From NCBI RefSeq assembly GCF_020085105.1, contig NC_058059.1, positions 18,975,042 to 19,039,041 of the forward strand: a stretch of 64,000 nucleotides of DNA, given 5' to 3'. The notes under the pieces are model-generated. The model was not told the origin of the DNA and ran no database searches. It was given only the letters and a program-made list of their open reading frames with translations. The stretch is from Siniperca chuatsi. Lineage: Eukaryota > Chordata > Actinopteri > Centrarchiformes > Sinipercidae. Below, in pieces: positions 49,462-62,301 of the stretch. The translations under genes and the position numbers were made by a program. Within the stretch, counting starts at the first letter, position 1, and every line of letters starts with the position of its first letter.

Positions 49462-50730
49462 AGGCAACATGATACACATGAGAGTGGGAAGAACTGGGTT
49501 GTCCCAGGACTGTCTCGTAGGTGAATCTGGTCCCTGCTGTTAGAAGTGAGGTAGAGTACTGGAACTCTTTTTTTGCAAAATGCCATAGTGCATCTATTTT
49601 GCAACATTTTTGTTATCATAAAGTCATCAGTCAGAAGCAGTGAAACAACAATAAAACAACAATAAAAAAAAAAAAATTTGAAACACAATTTTCCATTTGT
49701 ACTGTTCTCAATGAATGATGCAAATACAAAAACATACAACAACCATGTGTCACACACAACCATCTCAGGAAGAAAATAAATAAAAGATGGGAAAAACTGT
49801 AGCTGTCTAACTTTTTGATGCTATTGAGAGTTTTATTCAAGTAAGCTGTCTGTCTAACTTGCCTCCACAGTCCATTTTGCAGCATTATACAGACAGATTG
49901 TGTAGAGCTGGTGGGTACAAAAGATGACAGATTACATAAAGTAGCAATAAAGCAGTTTCAATAAAACATGAAACTTTCAGGATGAAGCAGAGAAAGATGA
50001 GTTCTGTACTGCTGTATGAACTTAGGTGCCTTTCTCTCAACAGATGACACAACATATCACAAAATCAAAATACCATAGCTGGAATGATAGACCCGTTTGA
50101 GCCTCATGGAAGTTTAAAGCTGTGAGCACTTTGAAGCACCATAGACATACATTTGTCCATAAAAAGCTTAAAACACCATTATGGAAGATAGTCCAAATCA
50201 TTCATTAATCATAAGTAATGTGAATTTATGGATTTAAGTGACAGAAATGTCTCTGGAAAGGATCATCACTCTGTCAGCTATTATTCTGATACATGTGCGT
50301 GTATGTAAATCAAAACAGCTATGTTTCTATCAAATCTGACATCAAATTGCAATAATTTATTCAAAAAGATGTCAGCATGTTTTTTTCTTTTTCTACCAAA
50401 GCTTAGAGAAAAAACACACTGATGCAAAACAAACAAATACTGGATTTAAAGACAGTATGCAGACTTGGAAGTAGTAACTTCCAAAACATTCTTCTCTTCT
50501 TTGTTGCCTTCATTTGACAATTGAAAGTCAAGTGATCCAGGACAGGACCTTAAAATGGAGAAGAGCTCGCTTCAGCAGGGGTTTTGTCCCGTCTGAATGT
50601 CCCATTGAATAAGCTGCCTCACTGATTACGTTGTGTGCTCGGACATGTAAATGTATTCATGGGGACTCTCTGTTTAGTTTTTGTGTTTATCTGTATGTTG
50701 TTCTGGTCATATCTGTGTGTTTTGATGTTG

Positions 50731-50785
50731 GACTGGCTGTGAAAACAAATCTCCCTCTGGGACAATAAAGTCTAATCTGAATCAG
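50731..50785 (+). repeat. LINE-type 3' tail
   Basis: GACTGGCTGTGAAAACAAAT followed by CTCCCTCTGGGACAATAAAG and TCTAATCTGAATC is the pattern of a truncated fish LINE 3' end. Confidence 0.55.
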
Positions 50786-50934
50786 GCTGGGACAGAAAGA
50801 GGAATGACATGCAGCCAAATTCAAATTCAAGGTCCAGCAACATGGCAGGTGCCTCACCCATTGAGCATTCTTAATCAAATAAGTGCTCAAATCTTCTGCA
50901 GATGACTTGATATGCAGTCCTATTTATAAATCCC

Positions 50935-51180
50935 TCTTAACCTTTTGACCATCGTGTATTCATTTTGGCAACAGCCAAAGTGGCTTCGCCCGAGAAACAG
51001 GACATCCATAACAGTGCATCTGCGATAAGTGGCAGTCCATTTCCTTTCACATTAGGGGCCGGCCAAAGGGAAACGTTTGTTTTCCGCCTCTCATTGTGCA
51101 CAACATCATATCTGCCTTTCATCTAACCCAGTGACTCGATCAATTATGCATGCAAGCTAAGCACGCCTTTCTTACTCAAG
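50935..51180. promoter_or_regulatory. Possible conserved non-coding element
   Basis: A complex, non-repetitive stretch of balanced composition ending near CAATTATGCATGCAAGCTAA. The only ORF across it (61 codons, minus strand) has no recognisable domain. The call is from appearance. Confidence 0.25.
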
Positions 51181-51552
51181 TACATGAGAGCATCACGGCT
51201 GCTATAGCGAGGCGCCAAGGTGTTTGTGTAATGACGGGTGTCGTCATCATATGCTTTATGTCTCTCCTGTTTGTCAAGAGGAAACTTTGGAGTTTATTCA
51301 CTCATTTGATATTTAGACCAGAGGTGTAGCTCTACATCTACCTGCAAATGTGTCCCAAAATAGAGTTTTAGTGATCAGCTCACTGAGGCTGACAAGACTG
51401 CCACAAAAGGATTTGTAAGTGGCAATATATCCTGGCATTAATGGTGAAGGTCAGGTCAAAAGGTCAATTTGTCCATTACTTTGATCCTATACCTCCAAAA
51501 CTAATGTGATTCCAAATTACCGTACCGTTTAGCATTTAGCTCATAGCATGGC

Positions 51553-51642
51553 TCACAGCTGGTGTTCTAATTCCCTCCAGAGTAGGTGGATGGAGCTGAG
51601 GTCAGGCCCCTGTGCTGGCCAGTCAAGTTCTTCCACACAAAA
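51553..51642 (-). pseudogene. Tc1/mariner-like transposase C-terminal remnant
   Basis: On the minus strand the frame starting at 51642 reads FCVEELDWPAQGPDLSSIHL and then LWRELEHQL before a stop at 51555-51553. This resembles the DWPAQSPDLNPIENLW motif of the catalytic core of Tc1/mariner DDE transposases. The Glu of that motif appears replaced by His, and the frame is not sustained upstream as a full transposase, so the copy is inactive. Related sequence may continue to about 51760. Confidence 0.55.
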
Positions 51643-51760
51643 CTGGGAAAAGCATTTCTTTACACACAAAGTTGGAAGCACACTATTGTCAAAAATCTGA
51701 TTTTATGCTGTAGCATTGAAATTTAATTTATTTGGAAGTAAGTAGGCTTTAATCATATGG

Positions 51761-54215
51761 CATCTATTTTTTTTTCATTGCAGTTTTAGGAAATATTAAT
51801 TTTAAACATTTAACATTGTCTAGTTGGAACATGAAACAGTCACACACAATATCTCAAAACTAAATACCTGACAAATAATATGTGATAATGTAATAAACAC
51901 CTGAGGACTTCATGCGATGCTCCAATTAGCCAGCCTGCTCTGCCAGCGACTTCTCTGTTTATTTCTGTGTAATAGAGTTGTAGCATGAGATATTTTACTT
52001 ATTAACATACCCAGTGATTTGGGGAGGCAGCTGTACTGTAATTGTGGAGGATGTGCGGAAGAAAGTAATTAGATCATTGCGACGCTGTGTTTTGCCTGCA
52101 GCTGTCTGTTTTTCATCAGTTTTTCTAAATGGGGTTGTCATATCCCTCCTTCTTCGTCCATACAGTCCAATTCCAATTACATTTTTATTTGTGTATGATA
52201 AATACTGAATAATGATCTATTTAATATGCATTGAATGTGGCAATGGATTCCACATAATGAATAAATAAAATGTTCAAATTAAGGAGAGAACAGCTAGGTG
52301 ATGACTTCAAGAGATGGAGGATATGTCTTTGCTTTTCGTGCTTTAAAACAACAAACCATGAGACGTCCCTCATTAGAGCTGAAGTTCACCCACCAGCACT
52401 CCCCAGACACGTGTGTTGACTCAGGTAGATGACTTGTGGTTAGTTTGTATGTTTTCTTTGTTTTTGTAGACAAAGAAATCCAAGACTGCTGACCACATCC
52501 AGTCTATTGTGATCTTCCCCCATCAGGTGCATCTGAAACATGGGGTTTCCATTACAGGAAGGGGTCCTATCAAATATTAAATTGTGCTAAAATGCTCTGT
52601 TGGGCTGCTGCCATGGAAATATGGACTGTCATTTGTACTCTTAACATTATCTACTTCTGTTTTCTGAGATCTGGATCACAAAAGAGGCAGGGATGTGGTT
52701 CTTATATGCACAGCTAATAGCTTTTCCTTTCATTACTGCCTTCCTCGGAGTGCACAGATATTAACCTCCATATATTAAAAGCTCATGTCACATGTGGAAA
52801 TCATTCTGATAGTTTCTCTAACAAGAGAAAGAAACCTCTCTGAAAACTTCCCGAGGCTCCATTCTTAGTTGAAATGAGGAGGATGAACCTGACTCTGCCC
52901 GTCGTCTCTGGTGGTCTCAGATGTTGTTTCTCTTTCTGTCACTTCATGTCTAATTAATTAACCCTGCCAGGTCCTTTCAGAGCCCTCTGCAGCAGAAACA
53001 GGTTACCTTGGTAGCCACCGCTCACACTACATCTCTACGTGTGCTGGTGTGAGCAGAAAGTACTATGGCGGAGTAGATAAACATCTCTTCTTTACTGAAG
53101 TATTTATAGTCATTCCAACCTATTTCTGCCAACAGGCACAAAGAAGATGCAGTTGCTTTGTATTACTTAACATCAGCAAAATATACATGACAGAACATCA
53201 TCAGTACACTTCATGTACAGATGATGTTTTTGATAAATAAATGTATTCACAGTGGTTCAACATAAATATAGATCTTATCTGAGTTTCAGTGCAGTGATAA
53301 ATAGTGTGCATGCCATTTTCACAAATTAAAAAATCCTACAGATCAGTCCTTTAATGCCTTGCCCAGTGTTTCCACTTAGAGCTGCCGTCTTTGTTCTTAT
53401 ATCTGATTCGTGACAAAATTGCATCAAAAAGCTTTTGATTTTGCACAACTCTGAGCACACTGAAAAGTATACAGCCTTCAAATTTAGGTCGTCAATACAA
53501 ATAGATTTAGGACATGAAAGGAGGATGACTAAGCACAAATGTTTATCCACCAAGCCTTCAGGGGTAAAAAAAAACAACAACCCCCCACTGTAAATCAAGA
53601 AAAGTTGGGAATGTTCAAAAACACAAATAAAGCACAACATATTTCACTATGAAATCACACTGCTTAGTGCAATGCATGATATAAAAACAAGAAATGAATG
53701 ATTATCAGTCCTCAATACATTATTCAGCCTGTATGCCTTAGGACAGATCAATTTTTTATTGTTTTTTTTGCTCTGCTCCTGAATCTGCTGGGATAATGTC
53801 TACTTTTTTCAGCATAGATTGATAATTGCTGCCAGAAAATTGATAATCATTGCAAATGCTTAGGCAAATCTAATATGGATCCATAAAGTCTCCCTCCGAT
53901 TTATTATTGTCTGAGCAGCTTTCTGGTACAATCTGAAGACATGGCTCTGTGGATTCTAGTTGTTTTTCCTTCACATATAATATTGGCTCCAAGGAATTTA
54001 AATCCCTGAAATTAAGTTTCTGTTAAGGATTGAAATATTGTTATTAAGAGCTAACAGGCAATACTCATCCTGCAACATCTGTTTTTATATCACCCTTATC
54101 TTCTCTCTAACAATTTATTTCACAAGTCTGGCATCTTGGTAAATGTACAGCTCCAAGTGCTCTCATTTTGAAAATATGTAGCTCTCTGTTCACAGTGGGA
54201 GATAAATGCGGTAAA
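51761..54215. other. Gene-poor interval
   Basis: No supportable exon is seen. Stretches near 51905-52160 and 52740-52980 are complex and could be regulatory, but I see no decisive motif. A run of repeated A and C bases lies at about 53566-53586. Confidence 0.45.
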
Positions 54216-54560
54216 TTTTCTTGCTGTGCTCGTAGGAGTTAGGGCCTGTCCCTATTACTCCATCCAGGCCATAAATAAGCAGAAACCTGTGACACATTTA
54301 ATTAAATTCAAAAGCTCAAGCTGTCAGACATTGTGTTTGGCCCTCCCTTCTTTTGGTCCTAATGGATGCTTGTGGTCCATAATGCCTCAGTGCCAGATCC
54401 ACTGTGTCAGCTCTGGGGATTGATGCTGAATAATGGGGCTTTGTCAGATCTGGTTATAAATCTGCATTGTCAGACGAAGACGTCAAATTGTCTGAGGAAA
54501 AGAAAACATCTCTAAATCATTAATCGGCCTCGAGGATTGAGGAAATGACCATGTACAGTA
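54216..54560. promoter_or_regulatory. Strongest-looking conserved non-coding element candidate
   Basis: About 340 bases of balanced, non-repetitive sequence rich in homeobox-type and TALE-type cores: CATTTAATTAAATTC (about 54295), AAGCTGTCAGACATTG (about 54318), GCATTGTCAGACGAAG (about 54463) and ATCATTAATCGG (about 54516). Two TGTCAGAC sites recur. No coding frame is convincing. It lies about 7.5 kb upstream of the unidentified promoter at 61.8 kb. Confidence 0.35.
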
Positions 54561-55061
54561 CACACACATTTTAAATTCAATTTAGAAAATGATAAAATTG
54601 TGTAACACGTGACGGGCAGTTTGCTAAACCAAGATGTAAACAATGCTGAGCAAATCCCTCAATCCAGTTTGACGAGGAGGAAAAAGAACAGTGTTTGGAT
54701 AAAGCCTTGATTTAACGGGAAGGCTAAAGCAGCATCAGATGGCAGGTAGCATCTGGATAAAATCACACCAACGATGCTTAGTCAGGAGGTAAGCCACATG
54801 TCGCTGAATGAGCTCCACGATGTGACAAAGAGCAGCTGTGCTCCAGATGAGTCAGTGTTCTGCATCTCTGCTTTGTCACACTGTTCTGCAATGATGGACA
54901 GGTAGATAAGAGATTAGCATTTGGCAGCAGTCTATCGGATTTCAGCGCGAGGATGGAAATCCAATTACCACTTCATTCTATCATATAATGCAGAGCTGCG
55001 TGAGTGTGGGATAAGCTACTCCAGAGTAGAGACGTTAGGAGTAAAGGGGGCAAACACGCAA

Positions 55062-55440
55062 TTTAAAGCTACAATATGCAGTCATTTTTACATTCAAATA
55101 AAAATGAAGAAATATTATGGAGCATCTTTAGCTGTATGGGATGTATTTCTGAGTGAAACAAGGGTGTGAGCAGCATGATGTAGCTCTGGAAAACCACAGC
55201 AATTAGGAGCTGGATGGCACCCTCTTTTCAACTGACCGATCCTAAACACGGTCCATCCTTTGTTACTGTGGCTATGTTGGACAACGTTTGGGCAACGGTG
55301 TGGCGATGTCTGTATCTTTTTAGCCACCTACTGTACCAAGAACTTGTTTAAGGTTTTGGAGATGGCATGAAATTAACACCAGAGTGGAAAGATTTGTTGT
55401 TCGAGTTTGTACTCTGCTGTGGAGGTATGTGTAATGCATA
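55062..55440 (+). repeat. Possible dispersed element starting TTTAAAGCTACAATATG
   Basis: The start TTTAAAGCTACAATATGCAG resembles the terminus of a fish non-autonomous DNA transposon, and the body has a style common to such elements. The right boundary is not identified. Confidence 0.35.
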
Positions 55441-58260
55441 GGATCGCCACTTGTAGAGGCCTGTTAACCTCCACAGAATCACATTTGATTGGATACATTG
55501 TATGTCTACACCACTGAATCAGCAGAAATATTACTAAGAAAATGTACAGGAAGAGAAATATTTAAGATAACATATACAGTATTTCTGTGTCTTTAAATCT
55601 GCTCTAGACGCTAACTTTGCCTGTCTACCATTTGATGCTGGGCGTACATTCGGTTTGTCAGAGTTTCTTTACTGAAAACAGAGTCTGCTGAGTCTAGTCT
55701 TGGTGAGAGCGAACCAAAACAGTAACAATGAGCTGAAAGATGCTATAAAGCTCCGTAGAGTTAAGGGCAACCACTGATCCGGGTGTTAATTCTCTGTGGG
55801 TTCATCACTACGAGCGACCCTTTTCACATACAAGTTATCGCACAATCCATTGAAAATATTTATTATCGCTATTTACCACTATTTATTACAGACTTTCTGG
55901 CTTTGCTATCTGCTTCTTCAACACATATGTTGCGCAACAGATGCCGCTATTAGATGCCATACATTAATGTGGTGGCTTAACGTGAACTGACTAGACTCGC
56001 ACATGGACTTTCTCACTTTCTGAGTCAAGTGCACACAAAATCACGATTGCCCAAATGGTTGTTTGTTAAGCTGCCACCCCCTTCATGCAACAGCTAATAT
56101 TAATGTCATCAATTTATGGTAATACAATCAGGCTGGTTATCAGAAATCACCAACTGCATTTTACTTTTCAATTTTACCCATCATTTAATTTTCCAGCTTA
56201 GAGATATCTCGTATAAAGCATTAGAAAACAGCATAATCTTGAATAAATTAAGAAGGCTATAAGCCTGCAATCTGCTGTATCATAATAACTTGTCCCCTTG
56301 ATCTGTAGCTTTAAGGATATGAGCTATAAAGTATGCACGTGTTAAATACAGTTTGAAATTTTTCACCTGGACGCAGGAGGTGTATGATTTTCACAACTTC
56401 CTCCCCCTCAGATATTTCAGTGCCGGCACCAACGTGTATTGCTCATGTTTATGAGCTGTTTACTTGAAATGGCTTGTGGTTTGAGGTGCGGTTTTTTGTT
56501 TTTTAACCAGGTCTGTGGCTTCACAATGCCTTATTTTCTTACTGCTTACCACCATTGTCAGGGTGGTGGGGTTAGAGTTTGATAATGTACAATTTTATAA
56601 TGTACAGAAAGTTGTATAATGGTGGTTTAAGGTCAGAATCAGGAGCTGGTAATGTGTACCTTCATTTCCACTAAAATGGCTTGTACATGTGGAATATTAC
56701 CATGGCAACAGAAATCAAAAAACAAAGATATTCAAATTAGCATATCTGGAGTCCTGACAGTTTGAATATGAGATTATTTCTGCTTGCTCTATAAAATTCT
56801 TAAGCGCTAAATTTTCAAAGGAATGCGAGGCATGCCAAATAATTTCAGAATGTAATTGCCCAAGTTAAAGCCCACATTTTTGGTGATAATTTGTTACATT
56901 TAATAATATATATGAAACAAGAGTGACGTTTAATCAACACAAACAAAATTTTCTGTGACAAAGTGTGAAGACAGGCTTGACTGCAGTGACTCAGTGTTAT
57001 TCTTCCGAAAGACAAAGCTGTACAAGACAAGTTGTTGTCTGACAGACTGATTGTGCAGTTTCTAAAAATCTTAAACTCACACTTTCAAACTTTGGAACAG
57101 AAAATTGGCTGAATTGGAGTGGATCTAAATCAGTTGCAAGACTGTTCAGTTGCCTGGCAACAGTGTTGGCATCGGCATCAACAGGTTTTTCCAGCCTACA
57201 GCCTTTAAAGCCACATGATAACAAAAAGTAGCCTATACAGCCTAGATTTCTGAATGAAAAATAAATATTCCTTAATATCATGAGGCTATCATACACTTAA
57301 TGATAAAAGTTATAATGTAGGCCAAAAGTTACAATACATGAAAAAACAAAACATTCTACACAGAGCAAAAATAAAATAAAGTTTTAAACATATTTAGAGT
57401 TATGTTTCCCATTTATAGTAAAGTTCTGAAATATCCTTCCAGCTTTCCTTTCCTAATCCATATCGTGTTCAGATGCAAGGCTGAGTCAGCTTCCAGTTAA
57501 TCTGTTCATGCTGGAACATGAAACAAAGCTGAGTTTCATCCACATCCTTCACTCTGGCTGATCCTAAACCCCTGCAGTTATACAGATCTTTCTGTAAAAT
57601 GTTAAATGAATGTTTAGATAATGTGACTTAAAAGATTCCTTATCATCCCCCAAAGCAAAGCAACTTCACCGTAATTATTTTGTATTCACAGCCGTTACTG
57701 CCTATGGGCAACGAGCATGTTTGACCTCTGTATCTTTGACTTTCTTTGTCTGTTGCTTGTTATTCAGTTATGTGAGCTGAACAAAAAAGTTTGACGTCCA
57801 GAAATAAAAGAGACAAAGAGGAGAAAAAGCTGTCATGATGTATGATGTAATTGACCATTGTATGGCATATGTAAACTGTGACAGATTTACCATCAAAATT
57901 AGTGTTAATTTTTGAAACAATGAGTCCTTGACTTTGGATTTGTTGGCTGGAATGACAGCTGTCGCTAGAAGACTTTATCAGCTGTAGTTAGCAAGCTAAT
58001 TAAGCTAACATTAGCTCAATGAATTGGTTGAAAATGCTCTCTTCACTGTCGACGGCTGAATTTTTAATGTTTCCAGATCACTCGTTTTAAACGGAGAACC
58101 CTGTGAAAGGGTAAGTAAGCACTTGATGTAAAGCTATTTCACGTCAGGAGTTTGGCAAGGGTTGCTGCTAAACTTCCCCAAATCCAGTTAAGATCAGGAC
58201 AGAGCCGCTAACATTAGCCTATTCTCTGACAGCACAGTGGACGTGCAAGTTGTGAACAGG

Positions 58261-58285
58261 TTTTTTTTTTTTTTTTTTTTTTTTT
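58261..58285 (+). repeat. Poly-T tract (25 nt)
   Basis: An uninterrupted run of 25 T residues follows AACAGG. It could be the poly(A) tail of a minus-strand retroposon, but no element body is recognisable beside it. Confidence 0.9.
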
Positions 58286-59264
58286 AACATAACCTGTAAC
58301 CCCACACAATGTTAGCTAGTGAAATGCTCCTAGGCTTTGGACGTTAGAGATGGTGCTAAGTTAGCTGCACATGCTAATGGTTACAGCTCACATTAGAGCA
58401 CATACACACACTGTTTAATCCATTCCTTTCACTTTTGTTTTTGTGTTTGTTTGTTTTTTGACACCATCCTCCAAACACTTGCAATACTCTGATAAAACAC
58501 TTGAATATGCTTAATGATCTCTGGATATGAATGCAAACACATGCAGTGTTTGGACAAGATCAATGCAGTCTCCTTTATTCAGTTAGGACAATGTGTTCAG
58601 AACCACATGAAAAAGATTGGAGTACTTGCCTTATTTATGGTGTTTGTCCCTTCAGTGTTCAGTGACATATTTAGCCTCTTTCATGTGAACTCACATGCTC
58701 CAAGAGGACGTGTGAGCACTGAGCAACACATTGTGTGGAAAGTCTGGTACAATGACTAAGGTCATGGGTGTCATGCTGAAATGAAGGTTTCCTGAATGCT
58801 GCAACACAATGCTGTGAAGAGATACAACCACAGAAGTATGTACATAAACCCATAGTAATTCATGAATAATTCACGAAACAGAATGAAACAGGAGTGTTTG
58901 GAATGAAATATGAGAATAGTGTATACAAACCTATACTGGATGAGAACTTGAGCATACAGAAAGAAACCTGAGAATAGTGAGTGAAACATGACCCATGATG
59001 AATGAAATATGGTAATGAGTGAATGATTGTAAAGCTGATGGAAAAATGCAATTGCATTAAAAGAAAAGTATTATGGTCTTATGAATATTTTACAGGAGCA
59101 TCACCTGTTTGAAATGTCTTACCATTTATATATTCATTACGCTTTGGATTCACAAGCTAGTGCTCATTTTATCCCATGATAAGATTTAATCCAAAATAAG
59201 CCAAAATTGTAGCACAGCACAACTAGGTTGACAAATACACTCATTTGCTTTCTTGCTTAGATTT

Positions 59265-59400
59265 AGATGAGAAGATTGATACTATCTGTCCAGTAAATAT
59301 GAAGCTACAGCTAACAGGTGGTTAGCTTAGCTTAGCACAAACAGGGGGAAACACCTAGTCCGAAGGTAACAAATCCACCTCCAAGCACTACTAAGGCTCA
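59265..59400 (+). repeat. Dispersed fish repeat (GGTTAGCTTAGCTTAGCA)
   Basis: Ordered motifs GATGAGAAGATTGATACTAT, AAATATGAAGCTACAGCTAA, GGTTAGCTTAGCTTAGCAC, ACAGGGGGAAACA and AAGGTAACAAATCCACCTCC closely follow a well-known fish interspersed repeat, with internal deletions. Confidence 0.65.
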
Positions 59401-60890
59401 CCAATCCTTAACCATAAAGGATTGTAAATCATTTAAATAAAAACTGACTGAAGATTTCGCCTTTGCTTTCCACCATGTTGGACCAAGATGTGATTGGTGG
59501 GGAGATTAGTAGCATGGAAGTGAATAAGGGGTCCTTCCTCTAATTGGTGCTCTTGCTGTGAAATTCCTTCACTACAGAAACAAGTCAAAGAATATAAAGA
59601 GATACAATTACTGCTCACTTGAACGGACCAATCAGGTGCCATCAGGTCCATTGTTCTGATTCCACAGGAAAAGTCATTCAGGGCTGAAAAGGCAGTGATT
59701 GCAGCGCTCCAAAATCCAACTCCAAATCCATGTGAATGCTATTACTGTAAGAATGCAACTGGACTCTGTGAATGTACTGTTAATAGTGACTGACTGCTCC
59801 ACTGAGACCATTGCTACTATTCTGAAAGAGGAACTGAGGCCATTGCTATTTGCTTTCCCAGCCTAATTCTTCTTTCAAATACGTTCCAAGCTTGGCTTCG
59901 CCCCCGCCACTTGTCAAATAAAAGTTTTAATCATGAGCTTTAACGTCTGTTTCTCTCCCCTTAAAGACTTTGACTAATTGATGTTCACCTCAAAGTGCAC
60001 GATGTTTTTGATTTTAATATCGCAGGCAAAAATTTAAAGCGACAGATAGGCTGCCTGTGTGAAAGGCCATTAAAACGCACGCTCAGATAGTCAGATAGAA
60101 AATGTAAAAAGAGTTCTGCTGAAACATTTCAAGCATTTTTCAAAGTGACACGTATCATTTAATGTGTTACTCTCATCAAACAAGACGTCTGTGTTAGCCT
60201 AACACAATGTAGCCAACACAGGGGGAAAAAATCCATATCCTATTGGTGTTGTAAAGCGCAGAGGTGACTACAGGGAAAAAATCACAGGCAGGTAGGGAAG
60301 GGGTCAGGTTTCTCCTGCGACATACCATGGCTGACCATTTCTTCCTCTTCCCTCCTGCTGAGAAAAGAGGCCAAGCACCTCAAGACCAATGGGTCAGTGT
60401 GCACTTACGTCTTCATGAATAATGCATGGCTTAAAATGAAATTTTCTACCTTATGTGCAAGGAGTAAAACATTCATGCTGTAATATACTGTATGTATGGA
60501 TATGTATGCATGGTTGTATTAAAACAATGCTGACATATGGATCTCAGGTTTTTCTGTTCTCCTTGTAGAGGATTATTTATTATTTTTGCACAAACATGTC
60601 AAAATACAGTACGTATATCAACTTCATGTGGGACTGATGCCGGAAGGAACCACGTGCGTTGCAGAGCACACTAAGCAGAGGTTATTATAGTACAACTCAT
60701 TCATTCTGTTAATACTGAGATATATGTGTGTCCCAGCTTTTCTGTTAGTTTTCTATTAATGAAAGAAAAAAAGATTTCTAATTACTGAAATCTCTGTGTT
60801 AATAGAACTGACGGGTGTGAAATTTTCACTGAGAAGCATGACTGTAGAGATTTTTACATTGTACTGTAGAGGTATTTGAGACATACATAT

Positions 60891-60985
60891 AGGACTGAAA
60901 TAATTATTTGTTTAATAGTTATCAGTTTGTTTATCAAGCCAATGTTTACTGAATCCAGCTTCTCAAATGTCAGGACTTTCTGTTT
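60891..60985 (+). repeat. Degenerate AGGGCTGCAAC-family repeat (fragment)
   Basis: AGGACTGAAATAATTATTTG with later CCAGCTTCTCAAATGTCAGG matches the motif order of the fuller copy at 10859-11130. Confidence 0.5.
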
Positions 60986-61724
60986 TTGTCTGTTTAATAT
61001 CAATGGAAGTTGGAGTCCTACATACTGTATGAGAGATGCTTAGCTCACTGTCAAGTGATTATGTTGCTAAATGTCAAGAAAAGTGTGTAAAAATACAGTT
61101 TATAGGTGTTGCCTGAGTTGTGGACACATCATTTTGTTTTCACAGAGAAGTTCTGTTGTATTTTTTGCCCACTTTGCATTGGATTGGATGGGTTATTCTA
61201 ACAGAAGTCACAATAATGGTGATTGTCAAATCAACAATAATTTAATAGCTTACTGGATCCTATCTGCCAATGGTTGCAGGACCTGAGCCAGAAGCAACTT
61301 CACTGGTATTTTTTAATCACATAATAAGAGGATGGTATTCAATATACTGGATATTTCCTGGTGCTTAAGGAAAACAAGTTGTCAACTCATGTATGATGAT
61401 GTGGTTAACATTGTGAGGATCACTCCCCAAATTAAAATAAATTGGTTTAAAATCATAATTTAAAGTTTTATGGTAGATTTTCATATTTGTCATGCCCTCC
61501 TCTCAGCATCACAGCAGTTTATTTAATTTGTACTGTGCAGATGCAGATCTGCATGCATAACATGCATATGTCACATATGCCCCCCTCCCCTTATGCCAAA
61601 AAATGTGACTCAAACGGGATTCAAACCTTCGAGCTGCACCCCCATTCTCCAAATGATCCCCTATTACGTTTTATATTTCTGTGTAAAATAATTGGCTGCT
61701 GAGGAAGCATCTTTCCTAACGTCA

Positions 61725-61900
61725 TTATTGGTCCTGGTGGTCCCGGCCAATCAAGACGCTCCTGGTTCTGGACTGATTGAGGAGCCCACAAGTTATTAAC
61801 CCAAACGATCACGACTAACTCGCGATGCTCTTGGGAGGGGGAGGGGGAGGGGGCTACGAATACGGTGGTTATAAATCCGTGATTTAACTTCAGTGGCCGT
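61725..61900 (+). promoter_or_regulatory. Promoter of an unidentified plus-strand gene
   Basis: A GC-rich stretch includes GGGAGGGGGAGGGGGAGGGG (about 61830-61850), a GC-box/Sp1-type tract, and then TATAAAT at 61870-61876. Transcription would start near 61900. It precedes a non-coding exon with a good donor. The combination of TATA box, G-rich tract and exon is the main evidence. Confidence 0.55.
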
Positions 61901-62301
61901 CTGCGAGCCTGCACCATAGGTCTCCTCCTGCCTCCACGTCCAGCAAGCTGCGTGTCTCCTCAGATGCTGAGGGAGTAGCTCAGGAAGGAGGGTGGGCAGA
62001 AAAACCAAAAAAAAAAAAAAAAAAGAAAAAGACAGGACAAAGATTTCAGCACCGGAGCTGTCCGCGGCTCTTGGAGAAGTCTCTATTCCTGCCAAGAGTG
62101 AAGCTGCTTCCGACTGTAAATTTACTCTGTGGGACTGTGAAGGGAAGGAATAATAAACTGCCCAGCCATTCATCTCTCTGCGGGGCTACCGACTGGCGAG
62201 GAAAGGCGCTCATACTTCATTCGAGCAAAGTCTTGCCATGCTGGACGGCCGGGCTTGAGACAGAAAGGATAAAGTCAGAACACCAGCCTTTACTCTTTAA
62301 G
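61900..62301 (+). other. Non-coding first exon of an unidentified gene
   Basis: A GC-richer block of about 400 bases ends at AAG/GTGAGT, a strong splice donor at 62302. It has no long ORF. Two short upstream ORFs are present: a 4-codon one at 61964-61978 and a 6-codon one at 62238-62258. It contains an A tract at about 62009-62025. The gene's coding exons must lie to the right of 64000. By human synteny at 9p13.3 several neighbours could be considered, but the sequence does not allow an identity. Confidence 0.5.

Larger units (their letters stand above)
42986..50930. other. Gene-poor interval, right-central part
   Basis: Beyond the palindromic insertion and the repeats listed, no exon, RNA gene or promoter can be supported. 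A T-rich/A-rich stretch lies at about 49660-49680. Short ORFs are scattered on both strands without recognisable similarity. Confidence 0.5.
55441..61700. other. Gene-poor interval, right part
   Basis: No exon is supportable. Listed repeats are a poly-T tract (58261-58285), a fish dispersed repeat (59265-59400), and a degenerate AGGGCTGCAAC-family copy (60891-60985). Loosely repeated GAATGAAAYATGAGAATAGTG-like units occur at about 58880-59030. A complex stretch near 59985-60110 may be regulatory. Confidence 0.5.
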
